A DNA stretch of 60,651 bases from Tepidimicrobium xylanilyticum (GCF_900106765.1 NZ_FNNG01000006.1:105140-165790), one strand, 5' to 3'. Shown: positions 17,046-26,815, numbered from the stretch's first letter. Notes: a model not told the origin generated them from the sequence alone. Numbers and translations: made by a program.

Positions 17046-17558
17046 TTATTCCCTTGGAAACAAATCCCTTAATATTGCGAATCTAGGGTCTATATCTTCT
17101 ACAACGCACTGGCAATCGTCTTTATTTCGATTAGCACCACATTTAGCACATAATCCCTTACATCCTTCATGGCAAAGAGGTTTCATAGGAAGGGATACTA
17201 TTATCGCATCAACTACGTATTCAGCTAGCTCCAACCTTTCATCATAATAATAAATGAGATCTTCATCTTCATCTAATCCAATTTCATTTTCCTTTTCAAC
17301 CAACTTCCCTGACAAAACTGTTTTATCCTCTCTTGAAAAGGCTTCTAAGCATCTTCCACAAACCTCTTCATAACGGTAGTTTATATTAACATGTAGATAT
17401 TTTTCTTTACCCACCTTGTATATTTCCCCGTCATATTTAATTGGTTCAGTAAACCGAATCCTTCTGCCATTAAACTCTAGGCTATCCTTATTAAGCTGCC
17501 CTTCAACGGATAAACTTATAACAGTTTCATCACGAAAGTTAGAAAGATCTATACTCAT
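17046..17558 (-). CDS. yceD: YceD family protein (DUF177)
   Basis: A 170-residue DUF177 protein, always linked to rpmF; bacterial and plastid relatives affect 23S rRNA accumulation. The GRCLEAF motif in the middle and a C-terminal Cys-rich segment (HEGCKGLCAKCGANRN...DDCQC) suggest metal binding. The last part, DPRFAILRDLF, is the typical end. The ATG at 17558 with GAGGTGA 7 bases upstream is preferred to an upstream TTG at 17582. It is transcribed from a consensus promoter just upstream. Confidence 0.93.
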   Translation of the reverse strand: MSIDLSNFRDETVISLSVEGQLNKDSLEFNGRRIRFTEPIKYDGEIYKVGKEKYLHVNINYRYEEVCGRCLEAFSREDKTVLSGKLVEKENEIGLDEDEDLIYYYDERLELAEYVVDAIIVSLPMKPLCHEGCKGLCAKCGANRNKDDCQCVVEDIDPRFAILRDLFPRE

Positions 17559-17587
17559 TTTTTTCACCTCTAAAACTAACAAACATA

Positions 17588-17616
17588 ATTATATAAAGGA
17601 GGTGGCCATTTGTCAA
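17588..17616 (-). promoter_or_regulatory. Consensus sigma-A promoter of yceD-rpmF
   Basis: A perfect -35 TTGACA (17611-17616) and a perfect -10 TATAAT (17588-17593), with a 17-base spacer, lie 30 bases before the yceD start. This is the only exact consensus promoter I found in the window. Confidence 0.9.
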
Positions 17617-17626
17617 GAAATTTATG

Positions 17627-18823
17627 TTATTTTTCAACTAGCTCTTTAGTCTCTCTAGCTATCATTAATTCCTCATTAGTAGGAATAACAAAAATAGCAG
17701 TTGAAGTTAAATCACTGTTTAGTCTGGCTTCTTTGCCTCTAACTTGGTTCAATTCCTTATCTAATTTTATATTTATACATTCTAACCCATTACAAATATG
17801 TTCCCTAACAGCTGGAGAATTCTCACCAATTCCAGCAGTAAAGACTAAAGCATCTATTCTACACATTAATGCTACATAAGCGCCTATATATTTCTTAACT
17901 CTGTTGCAGAATAGTTGTAAAGCCAATAAAGCCCTTTCATTACCTTTGGCAGCCTCTTCCTCTAAATCTCTGAAATCACTACTTATGCCAGAAAGGCCTA
18001 AAACCCCAGATTTTTTATTTAATAGTTCGTTAACTTCATCAAATGATAGGCCTTCTTTTTCCATAATAAATAGAATTACTGCAGGATCCACATCTCCCGA
18101 TCTGGTACCCATTGCTAAACCCTCTAGTGGAGTAAAGCCCATGCTTGTCTCTACGGATTTACCACCTTGAACAGCACAAACACTGGCTCCATTTCCTAAG
18201 TGGCATGTTACAATATTTAACTCTTCTATTGGTCTACCTAATAATTCAGCTGCTCTCTGTGATACATATTTATGGGATGTACCGTGAAAACCATATTTTC
18301 TAATACCATATTTCTCATATAATTCATAAGGTAGTGGGTACATGTAGTTAGCCTTTGGTATAGTTTGGTGGAAAGCTGTATCAAATACTGCTACCATAGG
18401 TGTATTAGGCATTAATTCTTTACAAGCTTCTATTCCCATTATGTTAGGTGGATTATGAAGAGGAGCTAATTCTATACACTCTCTAATGGCTTTCATAACT
18501 TCATCGTCAATAATTACTGAATTAGCAAATTTTTCTCCTCCATGAACTACTCTGTGACCAACGGCCTCAATTTCATCCATTGATTTAATTGCACCATATT
18601 CTGAATCCACTAAAGCGTTAAGCACCATTTCTAAAGCTTTTTTGTGGTCTTTCATAGGTTCTTCTATGGTAACTTGATCTTTTCCTGTAGTTGTATGTTT
18701 TATCCTTGAGCCTTCTATTCCAATTCTCTCAACCAAACCCTTGGCTAAAACTTGTTCTTCTTTCATATCCAATAATTGATACTTTAATGAAGAACTACCA
18801 CAATTTATTACCAATATGTTCAT
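17627..18823 (-). CDS. ackA: Acetate kinase
   Basis: A 398-residue ASKHA-fold kinase interconverting acetate + ATP and acetyl phosphate + ADP; in fermenters it makes ATP. The start [16 protein letters not shown] is diagnostic. Other signatures are [11 protein letters not shown], the catalytic region [40 protein letters not shown] and TAGIGENSP. The ATG at 18823 with AGGAGG 8 bases upstream gives the normal length. No pta lies next to it in this window. It is divergent from tmcAL, whose enzyme consumes acetate. Confidence 0.97.
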   Translation of the reverse strand: MNILVINCGSSSLKYQLLDMKEEQVLAKGLVERIGIEGSRIKHTTTGKDQVTIEEPMKDHKKALEMVLNALVDSEYGAIKSMDEIEAVGHRVVHGGEKFANSVIIDDEVMKAIRECIELAPLHNPPNIMGIEACKELMPNTPMVAVFDTAFHQTIPKANYMYPLPYELYEKYGIRKYGFHGTSHKYVSQRAAELLGRPIEELNIVTCHLGNGASVCAVQGGKSVETSMGFTPLEGLAMGTRSGDVDPAVILFIMEKEGLSFDEVNELLNKKSGVLGLSGISSDFRDLEEEAAKGNERALLALQLFCNRVKKYIGAYVALMCRIDALVFTAGIGENSPAVREHICNGLECINIKLDKELNQVRGKEARLNSDLTSTAIFVIPTNEELMIARETKELVEK

Positions 18824-18909
18824 TTTCAAGCCTCCTATCCTAATATATGCTCATAAATTATATTATTATAGTTTTGTCAAAAAATCAACAATATTATATT
18901 TCCCGTTTA

Positions 18910-18918
18910 TGCTATAAT
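18910..18918 (+). promoter_or_regulatory. Extended -10 promoter of tmcAL
   Basis: TGC-TATAAT lies 27 bases before the tmcAL start; the -35 region at 17 bases (AATATT) is weak, typical of extended -10 promoters. The ackA promoter must lie in the same divergent gap; a TTGACA on the minus strand is visible there, but its -10 is unclear. Confidence 0.55.
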
Positions 18919-18945
18919 AAGGTAAAACCAAATGGGAGGTTACTG

Positions 18946-20202
18946 ATGAAAGTTGTAGGTTTAATCACAGAATATAATCCTTTTCATTTTGGACACAAGT
19001 ACCATCTAAATATGGCAAAAAAAATTACTAACTCAGACTACTCCATAGCAGTAATGAGTGGCTCCTTTGTTCAAAGAGGTGAACCTTCTTTAATAGATAA
19101 ATGGACTAAAGCCAAAATGGCAATTGATAACGGAGTCGATTTAGTAATCGAGCTACCTTTTATTTTTTCAGTTCAATCCGCAGAGTTGTTTGCTTATGGC
19201 AGCATATCTCTACTGCATAGTTTAAAAATTGTCGATTACGTAGTCTTTGGCAGCGAAACAGGTGATTTAAATCCTTTGAAAGAAATTGCACAAATATTAG
19301 TCGATGAACCTCCATATTATAAGGAGCATTTGAAAAAAAACTTAAAACAAGGCCATTCTTTTTCCGTATCTCGTAGCCATGCATTAGAACATTTTTTTGA
19401 TAAATATAAGCTTAATAAAAAACATAATATTAATATTAAGGAAATTTTGAAAATGTCTAATAATATATTAGCTATTGAATATCTAAAAAATTTAATTCTA
19501 TTAAATAGCAATATCCAACCTATAGCAATTAAACGGGTTGGTAGTACCTACAATGAAAGCCAATTAAACCATAATGTAGCCAGTGCTACTGCTATACGCA
19601 ATAAACTAATAAATGGTGAAATTGAAGCTATAAAAGAGTATGTTCCTGCTAAAACTTTTGACCACCTAATAAATTATATCAATAAATATAAAAATTTCAA
19701 TATGTTAGATAATTATACCCAAATAATCAATTATTTATTAAGAATTGAAGATAAAAACAAATTAACGAAAATTATAGATGTAGAAGCAGGACTTGAAAAT
19801 AGGATTGTCAATAAAAGTGCTGAGATCAATAGTATTCATGAACTCATACAGAAAGTTTCCACCAAGAGATATGCTAAAACTAGAATACAAAGGATATTAG
19901 TCCATATGATGGCAAACCTGACAGAGACTGTATTCGAAGAGCTTCAACCTCATCACCCTTCCTATATTAGGGTATTAGGTACAAACGATAAGGGCTTTTT
20001 AATACTTAAAAAAATCAAGGAAAAGTCTAATCTTCCTGTAGTAATAAAGTTTTCAGATTATAAAAAGTACTCCAATCCCTATTTAAATAGAATAATTGAT
20101 TTCGATAAAAAAGCTACAGACCTATTCTTCTTGGGATTGAATGGAAATAAGCCTTATATGAATATGGATTATTACACCACTTTATATATAAAAAAAAAGT
20201 AG
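18946..20202 (+). CDS. tmcAL: tRNA(Met) cytidine acetate ligase TmcAL (YlbM)
   Basis: A 418-residue nucleotidyltransferase-fold enzyme that uses acetate and ATP to make N4-acetylcytidine at C34 of elongator tRNA-Met, through acetyl-adenylate. The N-terminus GLITEYNPFHFGHKYHL has the HxGH nucleotide-binding motif. VMSGSFVQRGEPS and VFGSETGD, with the central GSTYNES, are family blocks. The ATG at 18946 has GGGAGG upstream; a longer frame from 18847 has no support. It is divergent from ackA and followed by a terminator whose stem includes its stop codon, then by ylbJ. Confidence 0.95.
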   Translation: MKVVGLITEYNPFHFGHKYHLNMAKKITNSDYSIAVMSGSFVQRGEPSLIDKWTKAKMAIDNGVDLVIELPFIFSVQSAELFAYGSISLLHSLKIVDYVVFGSETGDLNPLKEIAQILVDEPPYYKEHLKKNLKQGHSFSVSRSHALEHFFDKYKLNKKHNINIKEILKMSNNILAIEYLKNLILLNSNIQPIAIKRVGSTYNESQLNHNVASATAIRNKLINGEIEAIKEYVPAKTFDHLINYINKYKNFNMLDNYTQIINYLLRIEDKNKLTKIIDVEAGLENRIVNKSAEINSIHELIQKVSTKRYAKTRIQRILVHMMANLTETVFEELQPHHPSYIRVLGTNDKGFLILKKIKEKSNLPVVIKFSDYKKYSNPYLNRIIDFDKKATDLFFLGLNGNKPYMNMDYYTTLYIKKK

Positions 20203-20224
20203 CAGGATATTCCTGCTACTTTTT
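20199..20224 (+). terminator. Terminator of tmcAL
   Basis: A perfect 9-bp stem (GTAGCAGGA / TCCTGCTAC) with a 3-base loop is followed by T5 and preceded by an A8 run. The TAG stop codon of tmcAL is part of the stem. Confidence 0.85.
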
Positions 20225-20253
20225 CATATATATCTTTTAATAAAATATACTTT
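20223..20253 (+). promoter_or_regulatory. Possible sigma-E-type promoter of ylbJ
   Basis: TTCATATA (20223-20230) and TATACTTT (20246-20253), 15 bases apart, loosely match the -35/-10 pattern of the sporulation factor sigma-E. ylbJ is a sigma-E gene in B. subtilis. The match is imperfect and the DNA is very AT-rich. Confidence 0.3.
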
Positions 20254-20302
20254 AATATAATTATTAATATTTTAAATACACCTTTTGTGAGGTGAAATAT
20301 AT

Positions 20303-21496
20303 ATGAAAAAAGCTATCATAAATATATCTTTCTTAATTATCATCCTATTTACTCTGATAGGAATAATAAATAATCCAAAATTGTCTTTAGAAAGTGGTTA
20401 TAGTGGTTTATTGACATGGTTCAATATCATTGTACCTTCTTTATTGCCATTTTTTATGATATCAGAAATCTTAAAAAACATTGGATTTGTAGACTTAATC
20501 GGAAAATTCCTGAAGCCGTTTATGAAATATTTTTTCAATGTACCTGGAAATTCTGCTTTTCCCTTTTCAATGAGCATAGCATCAGGATATCCAATGGGTG
20601 CAAAGATAGTAGCAGATTTAAGGATGAACAATACCTTAACAAAAATTGAAGCTGAAAGAACTATTTGCTTTGCAAGTACTTCTGGCCCCCTTTTTATGTT
20701 AGGGGCAGTATCCATAGGAATGCTTAATAATCCTTCAATTGCTCCTATAATCATATATCCTCATTACTTAGGAGCAATATCTGTAGGAATCATATTAAGT
20801 TTTTACAAAAGGGAAATAAGACCTGCAAAAAATGTAAAGGAAAATTTCAACGTTATAAGTTCTTTTTTTCCCAATATAAAAAAGGATTTCTCCATTGGAT
20901 ATATATTAAACAACAGCGTACGTAATAGCTTAAATGCCATAACTATAATTGGTGGGTTTATTATATTTTATTCAGTATTAACAGAGCTTTTGTTTGCTTC
21001 TAAAGCTTTTAACAAGTTTATTGAATTATTAATCTACACAATCCCCATAAAGATAAATATAGAAGCAATTAAAGGATTCATAGCGGGCATTATAGAATTA
21101 ACAACAGGATGTAAACTTATATCTAGTGCTAATATTCCATTATATTATAAAATAATACTGATAAATTTCTTAATAGGTTGGAGCGGTTTTTCTATACATA
21201 GCCAAGTCCTAAGCTTTATCAACAATACGGATATAGATAGTAAAATTTACATATTTTCCAAACTATTACATGGTCTTCTATCTTCTATTTATGGCTTCCT
21301 ATTCTATATTATAAAATACAAAAGCCTAGTTGAACCATCCTTCATGCCTAAATACCAAGGTATAAATCTAATTCATTTTAATGCTTGGCCAGTTTTATTA
21401 TTTAGCTCCTGTAAAATCGCCCTAATTTCCAATATTTACTTGTTAATCCTTTCCCTAATATCTGCAATAATAAATCCTTTATCCTCTCGGGACTGA
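20303..21496 (+). CDS. ylbJ: Sporulation integral membrane protein YlbJ
   Basis: A 397-residue multi-spanning membrane protein of the YlbJ family, with a nucleoside-transporter-gate-like fold; B. subtilis ylbJ mutants make heat-sensitive spores. Hydrophobic segments begin at residue 5 and recur, about eight in all. The conserved loop VPGNSAFPFSMSIASGYPMGAKIVADLR and the LCFASTSGP-like stretch (ICFASTSGPLFMLG) are family marks; a GFIAGIIELTTGC motif follows in the second half. GAGGTGA precedes the ATG. It converges on the coiled-coil gene, with the two stop codons directly abutting. Confidence 0.93.
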   Translation: MKKAIINISFLIIILFTLIGIINNPKLSLESGYSGLLTWFNIIVPSLLPFFMISEILKNIGFVDLIGKFLKPFMKYFFNVPGNSAFPFSMSIASGYPMGAKIVADLRMNNTLTKIEAERTICFASTSGPLFMLGAVSIGMLNNPSIAPIIIYPHYLGAISVGIILSFYKREIRPAKNVKENFNVISSFFPNIKKDFSIGYILNNSVRNSLNAITIIGGFIIFYSVLTELLFASKAFNKFIELLIYTIPIKINIEAIKGFIAGIIELTTGCKLISSANIPLYYKIILINFLIGWSGFSIHSQVLSFINNTDIDSKIYIFSKLLHGLLSSIYGFLFYIIKYKSLVEPSFMPKYQGINLIHFNAWPVLLFSSCKIALISNIYLLILSLISAIINPLSSRD

Positions 21497-21507
21497 TTAT
21501 CGGTCCC
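21489..21507. terminator. Shared hairpin at the ylbJ / coiled-coil gene convergence
   Basis: GGGACTGA and TCGGTCCC form an 8-bp stem (one G-T/U wobble). The 3-base loop is exactly the stop codon of the minus-strand gene, and the plus-strand stop (TGA) is in the left arm. There is no T-tract, so it may block readthrough or stabilise 3' ends rather than terminate. Confidence 0.5.
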
Positions 21508-21943
21508 CTCTTAACTCCTGCCTATTCTTATTCAACAAATCGATTATATTTTTTAAATTTTCCTGTGTTTCCAGCAATATATTATCAGCATATTCCAATG
21601 CCCCTAATCTAATACTCTTAGCATTATTTTGAGCTTTCGTAATTATCTCCTCAGCTCTTTCCTTGGCCTTCTTAGTGATTTCATCTTGTTCAATTAACTC
21701 CTCCAATTTCAATTCCGCTTCGTTTAAAATGGTATCTGCATCTTTTTGAGCTTCTGCTAAAATTCTTTGTCTCTCTTCCTTTATCCATGCTGCTTGTTTT
21801 AGTTCGTCTGGTAACTTAATCCTTATCTCCCGTATTATTTCAAATAGTTCTTCCGCGTCTACCATTACCTTGTTGGAAAAAGGTAGGCTAGAAGCATTTT
21901 CCAAAATGTCCTCAATTTCATCAATTAATTTTAGCACTTCCAT
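21497..21943 (-). CDS. Coiled-coil protein of unknown function (often labelled ATPase in Clostridia)
   Basis: A 148-residue, charged, almost wholly helical protein. From about residue 50 to 140 it is a long coiled coil rich in Ala, Glu, Lys and Gln (AEAQKDADTILNEAELKLEELIEQ; AKERAEEIITKAQNNAKSI), resembling the b/E stalk subunits of rotary ATPases and DivIVA-type proteins. No membrane segment or nucleotide-binding motif is seen, so the label ATPase has no basis here. It lies 1 base from coaD and converges on ylbJ; this coaD-coiled coil-ylbJ cluster is usual in Clostridia. The function is unknown. Confidence 0.8.
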   Translation of the reverse strand: MEVLKLIDEIEDILENASSLPFSNKVMVDAEELFEIIREIRIKLPDELKQAAWIKEERQRILAEAQKDADTILNEAELKLEELIEQDEITKKAKERAEEIITKAQNNAKSIRLGALEYADNILLETQENLKNIIDLLNKNRQELRGDR

Positions 21944-22429
21944 TTACATCCTACCTCCATTAATTTTTTCTAATAAAGCCTTTTCAACTACTCCAGGCAC
22001 AAAGCAGGATATATTGCCCCCAAACATTGCTACTTCCTTAACTATGCTTGAGCTTAAATATGCATATTTTCCACTAGAAACCATGAATAAAGTCTCCAGG
22101 GTTTCCTCCAGTTTTTTATTGACTAAAGCCATTTGCATCTCATATTCAAAATCGGAAACGGCTCTAAGCCCCCTAACCACAGTAGTACAATTTTTTTGTC
22201 TTGCATAGTCTACCAGCAATCCAGAAAAAGAATCTACTTCAACATTATCATATTTTTCTAAAGTTTTTTTCAATAATTCTATTCTTTCCTCTATCGAAAA
22301 AAAATTTTTTTTTGATTTATTATTTAAAACGGCCACTATGACCTTAGAAAACTTTCGAGAGCATCTATCGATTATATCTAAATGCCCATAAGTTACAGGA
22401 TCAAAGCTTCCTGGATAAATTACTACCAT
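21944..22429 (-). CDS. coaD: Phosphopantetheine adenylyltransferase
   Basis: A 161-residue hexameric enzyme of coenzyme A synthesis, which makes dephospho-CoA from 4'-phosphopantetheine and [19 protein letters not shown] carries the TxGH nucleotidyltransferase motif (T13, G15, H16). [17 protein letters not shown] is diagnostic, and [13 protein letters not shown] replaces the usual SSTxVR. The length is standard. It overlaps the rsmD stop codon by one base; the rsmD-coaD pairing is near universal. The downstream CoA gene coaBC is at 39767-40975. Confidence 0.97.
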   Translation of the reverse strand: MVVIYPGSFDPVTYGHLDIIDRCSRKFSKVIVAVLNNKSKKNFFSIEERIELLKKTLEKYDNVEVDSFSGLLVDYARQKNCTTVVRGLRAVSDFEYEMQMALVNKKLEETLETLFMVSSGKYAYLSSSIVKEVAMFGGNISCFVPGVVEKALLEKINGGRM

Positions 22430-22995
22430 TACTTCTCCCTCCTATCCCTTTTCTTAAAGAAACTTAGGGATTTATCCCCATAATTCCTAGAATCTATTTT
22501 AATCAAGCTATTAAAAATATGATTCAAAACATAGTTCCTTTCATGCTCTAATACTATAAGACCTTCTTCTCTTAAAATATTAACCTCATCAATCTTTATA
22601 AGAACCCTTTCCAATAAATTCCTTCCATATGGTGGATCTATAAAAATATAATCAAATTTTATATCTTTTTCTCTTAACAAATCCAGAGCTTTAAAGGCAT
22701 CCTTCTTTAATATCTCTGCACTATCCTTTAAGCATGTATGCTTTAAATTTTCATCGATACACCGAATACTTTCATAGGACTTGTCAACAAAATACACCTT
22801 TTTTGCTCCTCGACTTAAAAACTCAATGCCAATTGATCCAGTACCAGCAAATAAATCTAAAACTAAGGAATTTTCATCAATATAGCCTAAAATATTAAAA
22901 AGAGATTCTTTTATCCTATCTTCTGTAGGCCTTATATCCTTGCTTTTAGGCCCTTTTAGCCTAAATCCTTTTTTGCTACCAGCAATAACCCTCAA
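22429..22995 (-). CDS. rsmD: 16S rRNA (guanine-966-N2)-methyltransferase RsmD
   Basis: A 188-residue Rossmann-fold methyltransferase. The start [16 protein letters not shown] and [16 protein letters not shown] are characteristic. The SAM-binding motif is [21 protein letters not shown], and the catalytic motif IV is FIDPPYG. It modifies G966 of 16S rRNA in the assembled small subunit. It sits between recG and coaD, with a one-base overlap into coaD, as in most Clostridia. Confidence 0.96.
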   Translation of the reverse strand: MRVIAGSKKGFRLKGPKSKDIRPTEDRIKESLFNILGYIDENSLVLDLFAGTGSIGIEFLSRGAKKVYFVDKSYESIRCIDENLKHTCLKDSAEILKKDAFKALDLLREKDIKFDYIFIDPPYGRNLLERVLIKIDEVNILREEGLIVLEHERNYVLNHIFNSLIKIDSRNYGDKSLSFFKKRDRREK

Positions 22996-23056
22996 TAGAT
23001 CACCTCTTAATTATGCTTAATTTATTTTACCATATTTCATATATACTTTCCTAGTA

Positions 23057-25099
23057 TTAGTTTAAAATTATATCCTTAATCCTATCCTGGAATAGTTGGA
23101 TTATGCTTTCCCTTAAATTACAATGTCTATCCTCCAGTAAATAGGTATCCTTTTCTAATACCTCCATTGCTTTTTTTTGAGCAAGTTTTAATATTTCCAT
23201 GTCCGTAAATAGGTTAGCAATTTTTAAATCAGGTAAACCATGCTGTTTGGTACCAAAGAATTCTCCTGGTCCCCTTAATTCCAAATCCTTCTCAGATATA
23301 TAGAAGCCATCAGTAGATTTCTGTAAAATTCTCATCCTCTCCCTTGCTATTTTACTATTGCTGCCATTTATTAATATACAATAGGACTGATACTCTCCTC
23401 TTCCAACTCTCCCCCTCAATTGATGAAGTTGAGCTAATCCAAATCTCTCTGCATTATATACTACCATGATATTAGCATTTGGCACGTTAATTCCAACCTC
23501 GATAACCGTAGTAGAAACTAATATATCCAATTCATTCTTTGAAAATCTTTCCATAATGCGATCCTTTTCCTCCTGTTTCATCCTTCCATGTAACAAACCA
23601 ACTTTAAAATCCCTATATACTTCATCTTTCAAACTATTATATAGTGCTTCCGCAGATTCCAAGTCTAAGGTTTCACTTTCTTCAATTAATGGACATACTA
23701 TATAGGCTTGTCTTCCCTCTAATAATTGCTTTTTTACAAAATTATGAACTTGCTCTATTAAGTCGAATCCTACAGCATATGTTTCTATTTGCTTCCTTCC
23801 AGGAGGCAACTGATCTATTATGGAAATATCCAAATCCCCATAGAGTATTAAAGCTAAGGTTCTAGGTATAGGGGTAGCAGTCATTACCAAAATATCCGGA
23901 CTCTTCCCTTTATAGCTTAGTGTGGCCCGTTGCTTTACGCCAAATCGATGTTGTTCATCGGTTATTGCTAAACCTAGTCTATTGAACTCAACCTTATCCT
24001 GTATTATTGCATGTGTACCTATTAACACATGGATTTTTCCATCTTTTAAATCCTTCAGCACCTCTTCCTTTTTCTTATTAGAAAGGCTTCCTACTAATAG
24101 CTCACACCTTATATCATAATCCTTGAAATAATTAGAGATAGAATTGAAATGTTGTAGAGCTAAAATCTCTGTTGGAGCCATCATTACAGATTGGTATCCA
24201 GATTTCCACGCCTTAAACATAGCTAATACTGCAATAATGGTTTTACCAGACCCTACGTCTCCTTGAATCAACCTATTCATCTGGATATTCTTCTCCATAT
24301 CCTTTTCAACTTCTTTAAACACTCTCAACTGAGCAGTAGTCAGCTTAAAAGGCAAATCATTTATAAAACTATAAACTTCTGTTACAGGTGGAAATTGTAT
24401 GCCTTTATAAACTTCTTGCTGCCTAGACTTAATTAACATAAGTCCTAGTTGTAAAATAAATAATTCCTCAAAAGCTAACCTCTTACGAGCTTCTTTATAA
24501 TGGTTTTCACTTTTAGGAAAATGAATATTTATTATGGCTTCTTTGATTGGCATTAGATTTAATTCCTTCAGTATATATTCAGGTAGTCTTTCCTTAATAT
24601 TGTCACTATATCCCTTAATGGCATTATTCATTATTCTAATCATCTCATTGTTGGAAAGATTATCTGTTAAAGGGTATATAGGGATAATCTTTCCAACTTT
24701 GTCTCCTTCTGCCCTCCCAATAGTGGGATTCATAACCTGTACCTGGTTATTAAATATATTCACCTTTCCATAGACCATTATTTCATCACCTAAAGACAAA
24801 CGACTTACTATATAATCCTGATTAAACCATACTAAATGCCCAATGCCAGAGCTATCCTTTACTGGAACTTGTAATATAGATAAGTTTTTTCTTAGTTTCC
24901 GTTTAACTGGATATCCACAAATTTTTACCTTTAGGCTAACCTTTTCACCACCGACACACTGGGCTATAGACTTAAATCTCCTCCTATCTTCATAGCTCCT
25001 AGGCATATAGTATAAGAGGTCCTGAATAGTATGTATATTTAATTTTTTTAATAGTCTTGCTCTTTTTGGGCCAACCCCTTTAACATATTGAATATCCAA
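23057..25099 (-). CDS. recG: ATP-dependent DNA helicase RecG
   Basis: A 680-residue branched-DNA helicase that reverses stalled forks and processes Holliday junctions. The N-terminal wedge/OB region (1 to ~150) begins VKGVGPKRARLLKKLNI. The helicase motifs are RLIQGDVGSGKT (I), TDEQHRFGVKQR (II, DEQH), MTATPIPRTLAL (III), then STTVIEVGINVPNA and HQLRGRVGRGEYQSYC (VI). The C-terminus has the RecG block DLELRGPGEFFGTKQHGLPDL. The start is TTG at 25099 with GGAGGAG upstream. It follows the DAK2 kinase gene after a terminator-like hairpin. Confidence 0.98.
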   Translation of the reverse strand: MDIQYVKGVGPKRARLLKKLNIHTIQDLLYYMPRSYEDRRRFKSIAQCVGGEKVSLKVKICGYPVKRKLRKNLSILQVPVKDSSGIGHLVWFNQDYIVSRLSLGDEIMVYGKVNIFNNQVQVMNPTIGRAEGDKVGKIIPIYPLTDNLSNNEMIRIMNNAIKGYSDNIKERLPEYILKELNLMPIKEAIINIHFPKSENHYKEARKRLAFEELFILQLGLMLIKSRQQEVYKGIQFPPVTEVYSFINDLPFKLTTAQLRVFKEVEKDMEKNIQMNRLIQGDVGSGKTIIAVLAMFKAWKSGYQSVMMAPTEILALQHFNSISNYFKDYDIRCELLVGSLSNKKKEEVLKDLKDGKIHVLIGTHAIIQDKVEFNRLGLAITDEQHRFGVKQRATLSYKGKSPDILVMTATPIPRTLALILYGDLDISIIDQLPPGRKQIETYAVGFDLIEQVHNFVKKQLLEGRQAYIVCPLIEESETLDLESAEALYNSLKDEVYRDFKVGLLHGRMKQEEKDRIMERFSKNELDILVSTTVIEVGINVPNANIMVVYNAERFGLAQLHQLRGRVGRGEYQSYCILINGSNSKIARERMRILQKSTDGFYISEKDLELRGPGEFFGTKQHGLPDLKIANLFTDMEILKLAQKKAMEVLEKDTYLLEDRHCNLRESIIQLFQDRIKDIILN

Positions 25100-25134
25100 T
25101 TTTCTCCTCCTCTAATCTATTATCTTAACAACAA

Positions 25135-25158
25135 ATTCCTCACCAATAGGTGAGGAAT
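25135..25158 (-). terminator. Terminator-like hairpin between the DAK2 gene and recG
   Basis: A perfect 10-bp stem (ATTCCTCACC / GGTGAGGAAT) with a 4-base loop starts 4 bases after the stop codon of the DAK2 gene. On the minus strand it is followed by TTGTTGTT. Confidence 0.65.
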
Positions 25159-25161
25159 ATA

Positions 25162-26799
25162 CTACTCTAATGAAAATATATAATAATAAAGTGGTTGTCC
25201 GCCATAAACTACTTCTATGTCGAAATTCTCAAACTCTTCTTCTAGCCTTTTTGCAAATTTCTTCGCACTTTCATCATCAATTTCATTACCATAAAAAACT
25301 GTTATTAAAGAATATTCGTCATTAATAACCTTCTGTAATAGCACTAAACTAACCTCATCTATCGAATTACCAACAGCCAATATCTCCCCATTTGAAAGAC
25401 CTATGATATCATCTTTATTTATTTTTGTATTATCTATTTCAGTATTCCTAACCGCATAAGTAACCATACCAGTCTTTACATGGGTTACAGCTTCTTCCAT
25501 ATTGGTCAAATTTTCTTCTATATCTAGCTCTGGGTCAAATGTGATCAATGCAGTTATGCCTTCAGGAATGGTTTTAGTAGGAAATACATAAACCTTTTTA
25601 TCGCTTAACTCCTTGGCTTGATCAGCTGCCAGCACAATATTGCTGTTATTAGGTAATATTATTATGTTTTCGCCATTCACTTCATCTATAGCTTTTAGTA
25701 TATCTTCTGTACTAGGATTCATAGTTTGCCCGCCTGGTATTATATAGTCTACATTGAGTTCCTTAAAAACTTTATTTAAACCTTCTCCTATGGAAACGGT
25801 AATGAAAGCGTATTTCTTCATTTCCCTGTTTCGATTATTGATTTCTATTTTTTCTGATACTTCTTCTTCAATTATATGCCTATGTTGATAACGCATATTA
25901 TCTATTTTAATGTCATTTAGCTCTCCAATTTCTAAAGCCCTCTCCAATACCAGCCCTGGATTGTTAGTGTGAACATGAACTTTAATTAATCCATCGCCTC
26001 CTACTACCAATAAGGAATCTCCAAAGCTGTTTAACTCGCTTCTTAAAGCTTCATAATCATCAAAATCCGTATTGATCATAAACTCAGTACAATATCCGAA
26101 TTTAATATTTTCATCATCAATCCTAGGAAATATCTCTACAGGTTTATCTACTTTAGCTGGAAAATCTAAAATTATATCTTCTTTACCAGTGATGGCATTT
26201 AAAGCACCAGTCAAAACTACTATTAAACCTTTACCCCCCGCATCTACTACTCCTGCTTGCTTTAATACAGGCAACATATCTGGAGTCTTATTAAGTACTT
26301 CTTTCCCTTTATTTATAACCTTTTCTAAAAAAACAAATATATCATTTTCCACTTCTGCTAACTCTAAAGCATAATCAGCACAACCTTTTGCAACAGTTAA
26401 AATAGTCCCTTCTGTAGGTTTCATTACTGCCTTATATGCTGTTTCTGAAGCAGACTTGAAAGCTTTAGCTAAATCTATGGTATTTATCTTATCCTTATCT
26501 TTCAAACTATTGGCAAAACCCCTAAAAAGTTGGGATAGAATTACTCCAGAATTCCCTCTTGCTCCCATTAGAGAGCCATTGCTAGCTGCTACTGCAACTT
26601 CTCCTACAGTAGGAGCGTCTAGACTTGATATCTGCTTTACTGCAGATTTCATGGTTAAGGACATATTTGTCCCCGTATCTCCATCAGGTACAGGAAATAC
26701 ATTTAGTGCATTTACCTCTTCCTTTTTACTTTCCAATAATCTAGCGCCTCCTACAAATGCCTTTTTTAGCATTAGACCGTCCATGATTTCGTTTTTCAA
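25162..26799 (-). CDS. fakA: DAK2-domain fatty acid kinase subunit (FakA/YloV)
   Basis: A 545-residue protein of the FakA/YloV family, the ATP-binding subunit of fatty acid kinase; with a FakB lipid-binding partner it phosphorylates exogenous fatty acids to acyl-phosphate, the PlsY substrate. The N-terminal DAK2 domain has NVFPVPDGDTGTNMSLT, which binds ATP and Mg, and GARGNSGVILSQLFRG. A middle linker contains TEFMINTDFDD and GDGLIKVHVHTNNPG, and the C-terminal DegV-like domain has VSIGEGLNKVF. The start is TTG at 26799 with GGAGG upstream. No fakB (degV) gene is in the window. It follows the Asp23 gene, as everywhere in Bacillota. Confidence 0.93.
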   Translation of the reverse strand: MKNEIMDGLMLKKAFVGGARLLESKKEEVNALNVFPVPDGDTGTNMSLTMKSAVKQISSLDAPTVGEVAVAASNGSLMGARGNSGVILSQLFRGFANSLKDKDKINTIDLAKAFKSASETAYKAVMKPTEGTILTVAKGCADYALELAEVENDIFVFLEKVINKGKEVLNKTPDMLPVLKQAGVVDAGGKGLIVVLTGALNAITGKEDIILDFPAKVDKPVEIFPRIDDENIKFGYCTEFMINTDFDDYEALRSELNSFGDSLLVVGGDGLIKVHVHTNNPGLVLERALEIGELNDIKIDNMRYQHRHIIEEEVSEKIEINNRNREMKKYAFITVSIGEGLNKVFKELNVDYIIPGGQTMNPSTEDILKAIDEVNGENIIILPNNSNIVLAADQAKELSDKKVYVFPTKTIPEGITALITFDPELDIEENLTNMEEAVTHVKTGMVTYAVRNTEIDNTKINKDDIIGLSNGEILAVGNSIDEVSLVLLQKVINDEYSLITVFYGNEIDDESAKKFAKRLEEEFENFDIEVVYGGQPLYYYIFSLE

Positions 26800-26815
26800 T
26801 GGTTGTACCTCCTAA

